From: Punica granatum
Taxonomy: Eukaryota; Streptophyta; Magnoliopsida; Myrtales; Lythraceae
Assembly: GCF_007655135.1 (NCBI RefSeq)
Contig: NC_045134.1
Coordinates: 17,384,568-17,448,567, forward strand
Direction of reading: 5' to 3'
Length of the DNA stretch: 64,000 bases
Shown here: in pieces, positions 34,170-47,100 of the stretch
How the letters are laid out: the number at the start of each line of letters is the position of its first letter
Numbering within the stretch: position 1 is the stretch's first letter
Translations under genes and position numbers: made by a program
The notes under the pieces: model-generated
Databases searched by the model: none
What the model saw: only the letters and a program-made list of their open reading frames with translations
Told to the model about the DNA's origin: nothing

Positions 34170-37100
34170 ATGGTGTTCTTCAGGACTGTATCTGCACTTT
34201 CCAGGCTGCGTTCTCGTGCTGTAAGCCCCTCCTCTGCTCGCTGTTGATCTTCTCCTCCTCGATTCCTTCTCTCTTTTTTTTTTTTTTTTTGCTGCCTTCT
34301 TTGCGTTGACCTCGTCGTCCCTTCTAATGCAATTCATTCTACAGGCGGAGCAGCAGTCAGCTCTCCGGAACTCGGTTCGATGGCTTCAGATGCAGAGCTC
34401 CTCTGATCTAGTAATCTCTCTCCCCTTCCCTCTCTCTCTCTCTCTCTCTCTCCGGCAACCTTTTGTCGTGATGGCGAGATATGGATTCTTTGAATTTGGG
34501 ACCTTTTTGTTAGTTATCATATCTTGCGCGTACGCCGCTTAACTTACGACCTACAAGCCTAAACTAGTTGATACTATTGTTAGTCGATGAATTAGCTGCT
34601 GCCTGGTTTCTTGTCGGAATGGTATACATAATCAGTTATAGAGCATCGTGAGTGTGCAAGCTGTGTAGGGTAGATAGAGGTAGTATTCGATGATACGATG
34701 AACAATTCCTGTCATTAATTAACGTTGATTCCCATTGAGGCAGCATGTAATTGTGCGTAACTGTAGTACATAATCTTCGATTGGAAGTTTATTGACGCCA
34801 TGTTTATCTTCCGCTTTTTAGGACCTTCACTCGCAGTTGAAGGAATTGATTCCAGAACAACAGGTTTTTCTCTCAACTTTGCATTTGTTTCTTTTCTTTC
34901 CCGGGCATCATTTTTCTTGTTTGTGCTGATGTTGTCATTATGACTACACTTTAAGCCCCGAAATACTTCTTTCCAGAATTGATGTTTCCTATCATTCCAT
35001 TTAGAGCCCTACCTGTACAACATGCCTATCTTTGTTTTTGATCCCTCTCTGTGATATGTCCTGGGCTATCATAAATTATACCATAGTCCGAGGTTTGCTG
35101 GTTTTTTCTAAAACATATTATGGCTTGGTTTGACAGTGCTGTCATTGGTGGAATAGTGCTGAAATTAAAGTGCTAAAAAATAATTGATAATCCTTTTGGA
35201 CGACACTAAAGAAATTCATGAGAAATAGTATGAGCATTAGTAATTTCAATAATATGAACCTGCTAAAGAAATTCATGTTAGCGACTACCAAAGTGCAGCC
35301 AAATCATTGTTCTAAAATTTTACTCTTCTATTTAAAAGATTGTGGAAAGGTACTTATAGAACCTCCACCACACTCCCATACACACCTTATGGCTAATAGA
35401 CATGATAAATGATTCTGGAACTCTGGACTCATCTATGACACACTGACCATTTCACTATGGTACTGTTTGCAGCATCTCGACCCTACTCAATCATAGTTTA
35501 ATTGATTTTATTATTTGGTTACAGGAGCGTCTGAAGAAGCTTAAATCTGAGCATGGAAAGGTCCAATTGGGAAATATTACTGTTGACATGGTAAATGAAT
35601 TTTTATAAAGATGAAGCAAATGACAATTCTTTTTCTCTGATACTTTTTTTCTTCATGCTTTCTTTCTATTTTAATTAACCTTTACAGCTTTTACTGCTAA
35701 GGTACTCGGTGGCATGCGAGGAATGACAGGATTGCTATGGGAAACTTCATTGCTTGACCCAGATGAGGTGTGTGCTTGTAATCCTATCAATAATTTTTAT
35801 TTTGGATTATGAAGAACTTACTGAATCATTATCTATGCTGCTTTTGTTCTCAAGACTTTTGTCGTTTGAGGAAGAGGATCATATTCTGTTTTCAATTTAT
35901 GGTCTGATTGGTGGCCACCTTGACTTACTTCGACTCCAGGGTATTCGTTTTCGTGGTCTCTCCATCCCTGAATGCCAAAAGTTACTACCAGCTGTGAAAC
36001 CTGGTGGAGAGCCACTTCCTGAGGGTCTTCTTTGGCTCCTTTTAACAGGAAAGGTAAGTAATTATGAGTATTTCAATTGTTTCAACTTGTTGCTACTTGC
36101 TAGTGAGATCATAATGACATGCCTTCCTTCTCAGGCTTCGTTTGTGAAATACAAAAGATAAATAAATTTTCATGCATTTCCTTTATTAGGATTTCCCAGA
36201 CTTTATTAACTAATTGTTTATGTTCTTACCTTCCCATGCCTTGGTTCCCTTCGTCAACTTTTCCACAAGAGATATAAAGCATATAATTTTGAGTACGAAT
36301 TGGGTTGGAAATAGGCAAGCTCAGTTGTGGCACTTGGGTCATCAACTAGAAAGGATTTTGACATTTCTTGGAGCCATTAGAACCTCCATTTTATTTGGAG
36401 GTATCCTTTTGCAGTATTCTCCTTCTGTTGTGTGGCCTTATGTGTCAACTTCTGCCTTTTTATTTAGTCTCCACAGATTATCTTTGTGTGCCCCCACAAA
36501 AACCTTCTTCGAATGCCCTCTAAATCTTCCCACCACCAGTGATGTTGGAAGTAGGCACATGTAATACACCAGCGACATAGACAAAGCAGATTTAACAATA
36601 GTGAGGCGGCTACACTCAGAAGGATAACCTCGCTTTGACTTCCAAAATTAGAAGCTCTTACCAACTCAAATTTTCATGGAGTTAAAAGACGAAAAACGAT
36701 CAATTAGAAGGTTTTCCTTTTTCAAGAAACAAACTGCAAGTGCAATGTTAAGATCATAATGATGGAAGCATTGGATTTGTAGTGCACATTTCTAATGTAC
36801 CATGCATAAACTCTGCTGTCAGAATCATATAGAATTTGTAGATTTAAGCAATTCAATTTCTCCCTTTTATCAGGTTCCCAGCAAAGAGCAAGTGGATGCA
36901 CTATCAAGTGAATTGAGAAGCCGTGCAGCTGTTCCAGGTCAGTTGCTTTGCTGTGTAGATGTACTAGGAGTTGCTCCAGAATGCTGGATAGACCTTCTTT
37001 ACTATAGTTATTGATGCATTTCCTTGATGGCTTTGTGGCACCATGTTACATCATTTGGGGAAGTTCTGGGAAACATCTGAAATAATTCTTCCATTGTTTA

Positions 37101-40100
37101 TGCTTTGTTCGGCATTTGAGTTAAGTTTTAACTCAACTCTATTTTAACTTTAAATATATATAAATTAATTGGATTGTGATGATTATGTTGTTGAATTATG
37201 AGAGAAAGTGTGAAAAAGTAATGAATCGTTGAGAGAAAGTAATGATTGTGTTGTTGAATTGTGGAAAAAGTGATGAATAGTTGAGAGAATTTAGTATTAA
37301 AAATTTGATTGAATGGTTAAAAAAATTGAAGAAAAAAGGGAAAAGTAATAATTGTGTTGTTGAATTAAACATAAGTGGAGTAGATTAAAAATAAGTTGTA
37401 AAACCAAACAAATGGTTAAAAACTCTAATAAATTCCATGATGAATATGGATATTTGTTATGAAATTTTCATTTTGCTTGAACAAAATCTCTAGATAATTC
37501 CGAAAAAAGTGTTTGCTAAATGTCGCGACTTTTGAAAACTGGCTTGCAGATTACGTGTATAAGGCTATCGATGCTCTACCAGTGACAGCTCATCCGATGA
37601 CTCAGTTTGCAACTGGTGTAATGGCCCTTCAGGTTGTAATTTGACCCTTCAACATATTTCTCTGTTCTTTCATTTGAAAAGCAAAGTTTGAGCAAGATAA
37701 AGTATTGTTCATATGTATCTGTGGAGATATAAACCCTGGATGTTCCACCACCTGCACCTTCCTTCTTCTTAAGCACTCTTAGCTATGGGTCTTTAAACTT
37801 ATTGTGCTAGTGCTCATAATCTGTGGACTCTTGTGAAATTTCATATCATTGCTTTTGGAAGACTTGGAATGATATCTTGTGATGCAGTCACCCTTTCATT
37901 TATATGAACTTGTAGAATATCTGACTTGCAAGATGTTATAGGATACCTCCTTGGACTTTATATTTTTCCTTTTTCCCTTGGACCTTTGAGTTTATCAGTT
38001 ATTGTTGGTAGTCTTTTTGCCTATTCACTTCTATCTTTTGCTGGTAAGTTCAATCTTCTGGAGATATATGAGTGGATTTTTTATAAGTGCACTATAATTG
38101 TGTTGGCAAGCATCTTAAGACATTGCATAAGAAAGGTCCAGGTGTAAGTGTCGCATAAGTGGATCACATGCTAAAGTTGTAAGGGTTCAATTTCATTCAG
38201 GTGCAAAGTCAATTCCAAAAGGCATATGAGAAGGGGATTCATAAATCTAAGTAAGTACTCTTATTGTTTGTGAAATATGGCTTCCTATTGAACTTTCCAT
38301 ATTGTATTCAAATCTTTGCTGGATTGTAGGTACTGGGAGCCTACATATGAGGACTCTCTTAGTCTAATTGCTCGTGTTCCAGTTGTCGCTGCCTATGTTT
38401 ATCGAAGGTCAGTTGACATAATACATGTTTTATGATTGCAGACTACCGTTTGCTCCCCGATATTCTTTTGCATTGTTGAACTCATTCAGTGGGTGCGGGG
38501 TGTTCAGTTTCATCTCGTATTCCTTCTGTTAGAGTTTGAACTCTGATGGATATTTCCCTTTCATTTACCTTTGTTCTTCTTCACATGAGATTTTATTTTT
38601 TACCCTTTTTACAATATCTTGTTTGCTTCTTCCTTTTAAGGATGTACAAGAGTGGTGATGTTATACCCACAAATGATTCTCTGGATTATGGGGGTAATTT
38701 CTCTCACATGCTTGGATTTGATGACCCTAAAATGCAAGAGCTCATGAGGCTATATGTCACAATTCACAGGTTTGTGTACCCTCGGAAATCATAATTTCAT
38801 GTACATGTGAAAGTGGCACGGTGATTTGTCTCATCATTTTCTACTTTCTTCTTCCTTTGCAGTGATCATGAAGGGGGGAATGTTAGTGCTCACACGGGCC
38901 ACCTTGTAAGTTAAATTTGATACATGCCTTGATTTCCTTGCATTTTAGCTAACAAGCAGTTTGCAGAAAATGTGTTTGCCTAACATCATTTGAAACTTAC
39001 TTTGATTTTACTGGTAAAGATTTTCATTGATACCATCGGTCATCTAAGAATTTATCTTGACTTATCGGAGTACAGGGTAAGTGTTTTTGCAATGTGTGTA
39101 TATGATGAGTTGGTTTTGCTATGTGCAGGTAGCTAGTGCACTTTCAGATCCCTATCTTTCATTTGCAGCTGCATTGAATGGTCTAGCTGGTCCACTCCAT
39201 GGTTTGGCTAATCAGGTGACTCATTTGCCCTGCAATATTATGTGTTCCCCACTCAGTTTGTTTTAAATATATAGGGAAAATTAAGTAATAATAATCAGGG
39301 AACCCATATAATTTTGAGGTTGATCTTAACTGTTGCTTGATATAGTACTTCTGTACTTTATTCTTTACAAATTGGTTCTGGTCAAGTCAGTTGTTACTTC
39401 TTGTATACGTGATTGCCCATGATACGAATTATGCACTTACCTAATTATGTGTTAGATTGTGTTTTTTCATATGTAAGATTTAGCCTAGATAAATGGAGCG
39501 TCACCAGAAATTTATGTCATTTATAATATAACCGCAGTTTGTTACTTCACATTTAGACAAGACTCTTGGTTCTATTTGTTAATGAATGCATCCTTTGAAA
39601 AAATAGAATCAAGTTCAACCTTTCACCTAGGGATATGTAGACATCACTTTCAATTTCCGAGTCTTTTCATGATTAAACAATTGACCGCATGAGATGGTCA
39701 TCTTAAGTGTTTCATAGTTGTATGAGTGACCATCCTGAGAACCTCTATAATCTATTCATAATTACTTCTAAATATATAACACATGGTAGCTTAGTTCCCT
39801 AGTGTGTTTGCATTTTTCTTGTTAGCTTACGAGTGAATGTTTGTCCTTGCTTTTTGAAGATTTGATTGCTTATATGTCCTCATTATATTCTCTTCTTGAA
39901 ATCTCGTGACTTTTGCCCCCTGCTAATTGTGGCATTTCCGGCAGGAAGTGTTGCTTTGGATCAAATCTGTTGTAGATGAGTGTGGAGAAAATATTTCTAC
40001 CGAGCAGTTAAAAGACTATGTTTGGAAGACATTGAATAGTGGAAAGGTGAGTTCATATATTTCCTATCTTTAGATCCAAATCTATTAATTTCTTGATGTT

Positions 40101-41461
40101 ACTAGGGTTATTATGATTTGTCTCAGAGCATTGCTCGTATCTTCTTGGTTGGATTTATTGATTTTCATTGTTTTATTGATTGCAAAAAGAATAGCATAAG
40201 GGCTGGGATCAGCGCACAATGCTCATAAAGCAAAACCATGGACCAAGCTTTCCTGTTTAGATGCCTTCTGCAGCCCCTTAAAGTTCCATGTCCAGGCATA
40301 TTCTTTAGCGAGCTCTTTGATCCTCATGAAATTCTCTGGACTATGGTCATATAGCTATTGAGGTTCAGATATTTCAAGTGAACATCTGTCGGAATAGTCG
40401 ATCAATTGACTTTTATATTACTGTCTCTGTTATCTTTTTTGAATCTTCAGGTGGTTCCGGGATTTGGTCATGGAGTGCTCCGTAAAACAGACCCCAGATA
40501 CACATGTCAGAGGGAGTTTGCACTGAAGCACTTACCTGATGATCCGCTATTCCAGCTGGTCAAAACTTTTATCCCTCTTTTTTCGATAGGATCAAAACTG
40601 TTATCCCTCGACTATTAATACAAAGGTTTTGGCACATACGATGCATACTCAAGAAACTTTATCTCAAATGATTTCTGCAGGTGTCCAAGCTCTATGAAGT
40701 GGTGCCTCCTATTCTCACCGAGTTGGGGAAGGTATGTTGCCATTTTCTCTGAGATGCTTTGTATACCAACTTGAAGATCATTGGAGCCACATATGTTATG
40801 ACTTGTGTATTGGAGTTTTGTTCTTTAAAGCATATTCCTAGTCTTTTGTACTTAAAGCCATTGATGAATCATTCTGTAATGTTAATTGATGTCTTAGGAA
40901 TGGCTTGCTGTAAATCTATATATTAATATTATGTCCTCACGCAGATTTACACGTCATTAGTATTTTGAGAGTTGGTGATTGTAGTGTCTGCTGTTCCAAG
41001 CAAAGGATATACAGTGTCATATCTGATTTGGTTTAACTGTTGCAGGTAAAAAACCCGTGGCCGAATGTTGATGCGCACAGTGGAGTTCTACTGAATCACT
41101 TTGGACTGACCGAAGCTAGGTAAGATTCCGTGGACTCAAATTTGTTTCTGCATCTTTACCTAGTATCAGATGACAATAGAATTCAATAAAATGTGAACAG
41201 GTACTACACTGTTCTTTTCGGTGTATCGAGGAGCATCGGCATATGCTCTCAGGTAATTAACTAACTATGCCATTCTTCCGAGGGTTGTTGAGACTTCTTT
41301 TCTTCTATTTTCCCATTGCATTGGGATAAGTACCTGACAAAAGTTTGCTGTGTCTTGTTCAGTTGATCTGGGATAGAGCACTCGGATTGCCTCTTGAGAG
41401 GCCCAAAAGTGTCACAATGGATTGGCTGGAAAATTACTGCGGGAAGGTGGCTTCGGCCTGA
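34170..41461 (+). CDS. CSY4: Citrate synthase, mitochondrial
   Basis: Condenses acetyl-CoA with oxaloacetate to citrate at the entry of the TCA cycle in the mitochondrial matrix. Nineteen exons with GT-AG junctions: 34170-34220, 34345-34410, 34822-34863, 35525-35590, 35702-35767, 35940-36053, 36874-36937, 37550-37632, 38201-38250, 38330-38407, 38641-38769, 38863-38905, 39129-39215, 39945-40046, 40451-40558, 40681-40731, 41046-41119, 41201-41252 and 41363-41461. They give 474 residues, the usual length for the plant mitochondrial form. The N-terminus [17 protein letters not shown] is basic and amphipathic, as in a transit peptide. Catalytic residues are present: His308 in GPLHGLANQ, His354 in [15 protein letters not shown] and Asp409 in [10 protein letters not shown]. 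There is no peroxisomal targeting context, so this is not the CSY1-3 type. The frame is intact. Intron 7 carries a MITE-like insertion. Confidence 0.97.
37107..37409. mobile_element. MITE-like insertion in citrate synthase intron 7
   Basis: An AT-rich segment bounded by GTTCGGC... and ...AACCAAAC, with weakly inverted ends, and internal degenerate repeats of 'gttgttgaatt' with 'agagaaagtaatga' types. It lies wholly inside intron 7 and affects no splice site. It may be related to the GTTTGG-ended MITEs at 21280 and 24554; the match is weak. Confidence 0.45.
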
Positions 41462-42699
41462 ACGGGAGATGGATGAGCATCATTTTGCATTCGTGTCTGT
41501 CAATAAATTGCGAGAGCCTTGGTTTCGCGATGCTGAGAGAATGCACTAATAATAAACTGCGAGCTTCATTAGTTTTTGTTGGGATATGTGGGTGCCTGGG
41601 CATAGTGATTATTTTTTGGGGAGAGTAAAAAATGGAAAGTCAAATTTGACCAAAAAAATTACAATTTTCTTTGCTCCTGTTCTTCTGTTCTAATTGTCTA
41701 CCTGTCAGTTCTAATAACATTACCATGACTATATCAATATGATACTTGGTTTCATATATTTCAGGAAATTATAATTCGGTTTAGTAACTGCAAATGCATC
41801 GTACATACGTACAGCCGAAAAGGTACCATATCAATCAGAGGACATAATCCTTGAAACTCTTACCTCTGCTTATGACTGTAGAAGAAAATGGAAATCCGAT
41901 CTTTGATGGAGGAGAGGCTGGATTTGCATTGGACGCTCAATGTCTGTCAAAGATCAGAAAATCTCTTCCATCGATGAGGGCGTGCTGAAAACGCAAATGG
42001 CACCGGACACCGGTTGGTATAATGTGAAATCTTGATGGCAAGACGGTATTGGGGTCGCAAATGTGAAGATATAATGCAGGGACGTAGATGTTGAGCGTAC
42101 ATATATACCGTGGAGTTGACATTGAGCAACAAGGATTTCGTTATATAATTCACTGGATCCTCGGCCATCATTGTTCTCATCCCCCTCATTACCTGAAATT
42201 ATAATTCAAGCTCGGGAGAATTTTCATGCGAGAGAGACACCAACTGAATCCTCAACTCTCTTCCGTTGAATATTCCTTAAATGACACTTAACCCATTCTC
42301 AAAAAAAATTGACACCCTCCATTTTTTGGGTGTATAGCCTGGCATCCGAAAACCCAACAGACCTCGACTAATTCAATTCGAGTCAGGTGAGTTTAAACTC
42401 TTTTAAAATCGATTTTTTTCATTTCACGAGACTTAAACCCGAAACTTTACTTGAGGAGAATAAGCCGAACCGTTTGAACCGACTCATGTTGGTTGGCATC
42501 CTCTATTCAACTTTATTGATGAACACCGTTAGAATATTCCGTGAAATATTCCATTAACTTTTATAATTATTTCAAATTTTTTTAAAATATCGAACAACAA
42601 CAATAACAATAATGAATAGATAAAGATGCTTATTTCTAAACATTTTAACTTATTCTCAAACCAGTATAATCGGTAATTATCTTTCAACACTTTTATAAT
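41462..42699. other. Intergenic DNA downstream of citrate synthase
   Basis: Contains the presumed 3' UTR and, at about 42337-42505, a SINE-like repeat on the minus strand (minus-strand 'gtttcgggtttaagtctcgtg', then 'aattagtcgaggtctgttgg') of the same family as 20215-20400. No gene is seen. Confidence 0.55.
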
Positions 42700-43432
42700 G
42701 GGAAAATGACACTATTGGTCCTATTTGTTTGCCGATTTTTGACATCGAGTCATAAATGTTTCAGTTTGAAAAAATAAGTCCCATAAGTTGGACAAAGTGT
42801 CATTTTTGGTCCTATCCATTACCCCTGTTAACGGAGTTGCCAACAGGGCTAACGGAATCACCAGCTAGCCGTTAAGTGGCGATGTGGCGTGAATGGCCCG
42901 ACTCCACGCGTGCGGGCAGCCCAAATTCCGGAAGACCCGGCTTGAATTTCAACCCGGCACCCGGCTTCTCCTTCGATTCTACCCGAGTAAAATTCCCAAA
43001 ATTTCAAAACCCTAATTCGTTCCTAATCGTAAACCCCACTCCTCCCTCCTGAAATTGACTTCTTCCCTTTCCTTCCTCCCTCCTGAAATCGATTCTTCCT
43101 CCGTCTTGAACACAACTTGTCCCCTCGGTTGAACCGAAAATGGAGCAGCTTGGAGCAGCTCGTCCCTCTTCTGAACCGAAAATGGATCTCCTGAACCGAA
43201 AATGGAGCTCTTCGGTTGAATCCAATAAGATTACTGAATAAACTAATATTAAAGCAAATTAAAGGCATCATAATTAGCAAGATCTGGGGGCAACTCCGTT
43301 AACGGGGGTAACGGATAGAACAAAAAATGACACTTTTTTCAAACTTATAGGACTTGTTTTTTCAAACTGAAATATTTAGGACTCGATGTCAAAAATCGGC
43401 AAACAAATAGGACTAATAGTGTCATTTTCCCC
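42700..43432. mobile_element. Non-autonomous Mutator-like element
   Basis: Terminal inverted repeats of about 140 bp start GGGAAAATGACACTATT and run to about 'gttaacggagttgcc'. The right end is the complement (...AATAGTGTCATTTTCCCC). The flanks are exact 9-bp copies of TTTTATAAT at 42691-42699 and 43433-43441, the Mutator signature. The interior (about 42850-43270) encodes no transposase. It is GC-richer, contains a motif 'aaaaccctaattcg' typical of plant leaders and short repeats of 'ctgaaccgaaaatgga', and may be captured host DNA (Pack-MULE). Confidence 0.88.
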
Positions 43433-43441
43433 TTTTATAAT

Positions 43442-44138
43442 TATACTTCAGTATTCCAAACCAAGTCTTAATCCTCTTAATTTTTCTTTTAGAATATTAA
43501 ACAAATAAAGAAATAAAGAATTATTATATATAAATATACAAATACCATAATAGCGACAACCCAAATTTAACCTATATTCATGAGTTTAGATCCTTCCCAA
43601 AAACCAAATCTTTCTTGACCAATATTTAAGTATGTACTCTTAAACACTTAAAATATCAACTTTTTAATTATTTTTCAAAAAAGTGAAAAGTGATTAACAT
43701 GAGTATCTATCCAAACTTCAGGAGTAAAATCACAAGAAACAAGAATACGAAGAACAGATTGAAATTCACCAAACAATTGGGGGAAGAAATGAAATCAGAA
43801 AACTTCTACGAGACGACAACGTCTTCAACGACGTCACCAACTTCCAACCTCCCCTATCTTCTCCTTCACGGGCGACATATAAAGCTCACGGCCACCGTCT
43901 TCAAGCAGCAACAAAGCCCAAGCCGTCGGCGGCGACGGAGGAGATATTGCTTCTCTCGTACGGCCTCTCTCGTGCGGAGAGAGAGAGAGAGGGAGGGAGT
44001 CCCGAGTTTCCTTATCTGTGCTCTTACGATCATGTCCGCCTCTAGGGTTCCCCTTCTCTAGTAGGGTGGAGGAATTGGTAAAACTTCTTTCCCGCGGCTG
44101 AAAGGGATAATTCTTGACTTCTTCGATCTTCTTTCCCG
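43442..44138 (+). promoter_or_regulatory. Intergenic and probable leader of the CSB-like gene
   Basis: AT-rich DNA changes near 43780 to a GC-richer leader with a GA repeat (43976-43993), just before the start codon at 44139. No clear TATA box was seen. Confidence 0.45.
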
Positions 44139-47100
44139 ATGGAGGACGGAATTCTGCTGCGCACATTGGGTGTCACTTCCGCGAACCCCGAAGAAATTGA
44201 GCGGCATGTTATTGCTGAAGCAGAGGTACGCTCTCCGATAATGCTATCAGTGAGACCCGGGGGGTAGGATGAGTAAATTCGATCACTTACATGCATAATT
44301 TCGATGCAAATGGTGCTGGGTCGGTTGTTTAGCGGTTACAATATATGCTAGTGTGTTCAAATTATTGCGTTCCATCGTCATCGAACTGCTCACAATGCAT
44401 TCAGTGCTGTGAAATCTGGTTCAGATTGGCTGAGTACGAATTAATTGTTCGGGCATATGATGGCTGAATTTGTGGTGGTTGCAGGGGCAAAATGATGCTG
44501 GGAGTAGAGGCAGCAGCGAAGATGGGGAGCCGCTGGACGAGGATACTCTCGTTAAGTCCAAAGTCGTTGATCCTTCATCTTCTGCTCAGACGAAACTGTA
44601 CAATAAGCTTAGGGCGATAGAGTATGAGATAGATGCTGTGGTGTCGTCCGTTGAGCAAGTTAAAAATGCAGCGGACAATGAGAGCAGAGATCGTGATGAC
44701 AATGATAGCCCTGGTGCTGCGGATAAAGAAGACCAGACGACTGTTTTTCAGTCATCTCGGAACGGCTTTAATCTCCACCATGCCCTAGCTGCTGACAGGC
44801 TGAGAAGCCTCAAGCAAACTAAGTCTCAACTCGAGAAGGAACTGTCGGAACTGCAAGAGGGCCAACCCTCGAAAGCGAAGGAGCATGATAGGTTGTTGAG
44901 GAGCTTTGTGAAGGACGAGCCTTCGCTGAAAAGGAAACCCAAGGCAGTTCAAAAGACAGACAAAAAGAAAGAGAAGCGGCAAAAGATATCTTCCTTCAAT
45001 GATGATGATGATTTTGATGCTGTATTAGATGCGGCATCTGTTGGATTTGTTGAAACAGTGAGTAACCAGCTTGTTTTACTTTTAGTTTTTATTTTTGTTT
45101 CTTTTTATTGTCCGTGGCTTTCATGTTGTGTACTCTATTGCATTGTAAGTTGATGCTAGTAAAATGAAATTCCTAATGCTGAATATGCCATTGCTATCTA
45201 GGAAAGGGATGAATTGGTCCGGAAAGGGCTTTTTACTCCATTTCATAAACTTAAGGGGTATGAACGCCGAATTCAAGAACCGGGCTCATCGCATCGATCT
45301 GATGTATCTGAGCATCAAGACAGCAGCAATGACCTTGCTTCTACGAGTGTTGATAGGATTGCACAATCAATGTCAGAAGCAGCCCAAGCACGGTCAGCTA
45401 CTAAGCTGGTTGATTCAGAAGCCCTGCCAAAGCTTGACCCGCCCACCTTTCCTTTTCAAAGACTGAAAACACGAGTTAGACCTCCTAGGTCTCCCGGGAG
45501 GGAGGCAGGGGATTCTGGAAAGAGAAAGAAACGACCTTTACCGGACAAGAAATGGAGAAAAGCTGTTTCCCGTGAGGATAATCGATTAGGAGATGGTGGT
45601 ATGTCAAGTTGCTTTGTTATGCGCTGCATAGATCCCTCTCTCTTTTGATCTCCTCATACGATTGTCTATCATTTTCACAATTGCTTGATTTACTATTTAC
45701 GCTCCCCTTTCCAAGTTTGAGTTTGTATTTCCGATGGAAATTTTTGCAGATAGCGCAAATGACAACTCAGTCACCTTAAGTTACGAGGAAGAAAAGCAAG
45801 ATGATGTTGATAGTGAAGTTATTGATAGCGACCAGCCCCCTAGTGTTATTCTGGAGGGAGGCCTCAAAATCCCTGAATCAATGTTCAGCAAGCTTTTTGA
45901 CTATCAAAAGGTGGGAGTCCAGTGGCTCTGGGAATTGCACTGCCAGAGAGCTGGTGGAATAATTGGGGACGAGATGGGCCTTGGTAAGACCGTCCAAGTC
46001 TTGTCATTTCTGGGAGCATTGCACTTCAGCAATATGTATAAGCCTAGTATTGTTGTTTGCCCTGTCACACTTCTGCGCCAATGGAAAAGAGAAGCTCAGA
46101 AATGGTACCCGCGCTTTCATGTGGAGATTTTACATGATTCTGCGCATGATATGGCTAACCAGAAGAGGCGAGGTAAATATAGTGAAAGTGATTATGATAG
46201 TGACGATTCAATTGACAGTGATGAAGAAGAAAAATTACAATCTAAGAACAAAAAAAACTGGGATTCATTGATTAAACATGTTCTGGGGTCAGAATCTGGA
46301 TTACTGATAACGACATATGAACAGCTCCGCCTGCTGGGGGATAAATTACTTGATATTGAATGGGGTTATACAGTTCTTGATGAGGGACACCGGATCCGAA
46401 ATCCAAATGCAGAGATCACCCTTGTCTGCAAACAGCTGCAGACAGTGCACAGAATAATCATGACAGGGGCACCGATACAGAATAGGCTGTCAGAACTTTG
46501 GTCTCTGTTTGATTTTGTCTTCCCTGGAAAATTGGGTGTATTACCAGTATTTGAGGCAGAGTTTGCAGTCCCTATAACAGTTGGTGGTTATGCTAATGCT
46601 TCACCTTTACAAGTATCCACAGCTTACAGGTACTCATCGGAGCGTTTTGATGCTTGCTTGCATAGTATTTCTTCCTATTTTCTTTGCAAATAATTATTGA
46701 TTTACAATAGTGTGTAGTCCGGTGATGGTTCAAAATTTTTTCTACTGGTAATTGATTACCTTGGAAAATCGTCAACTAGGGTTGTCCAACCTAACCGAGG
46801 GTGTTGTCCGGTCTGTTCTATATTGGTGGCTTGGTCCATAGCAATAGACAGTGCTTCACAAACTAAATTGTGCATATATCTTTTCTGCAGGTGTGCTGTG
46901 GTCTTGCGAGACTTAATCATGCCCTATCTTCTTCGTCGAATGAAAGCAGATGTGAGTGTGCAGCTCCCCAAGAAGACAGAGCATGTCCTTTTCTGCAGTC
47001 TCACTGCAGAGCAGCGCTCTGTTTATCGAGCATTCCTTGCTAGTTCTGATGTGGAACAAATATTAGATGGTAATCGGAGATCTCTTTATGGAATCGATGT

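Noticed and set aside
43690..44061. Plus-strand frame overlapping the leader of the CSB-like gene
   Set aside because: Overlaps a GA-rich 5' leader and reads as low complexity; no separate gene supported.
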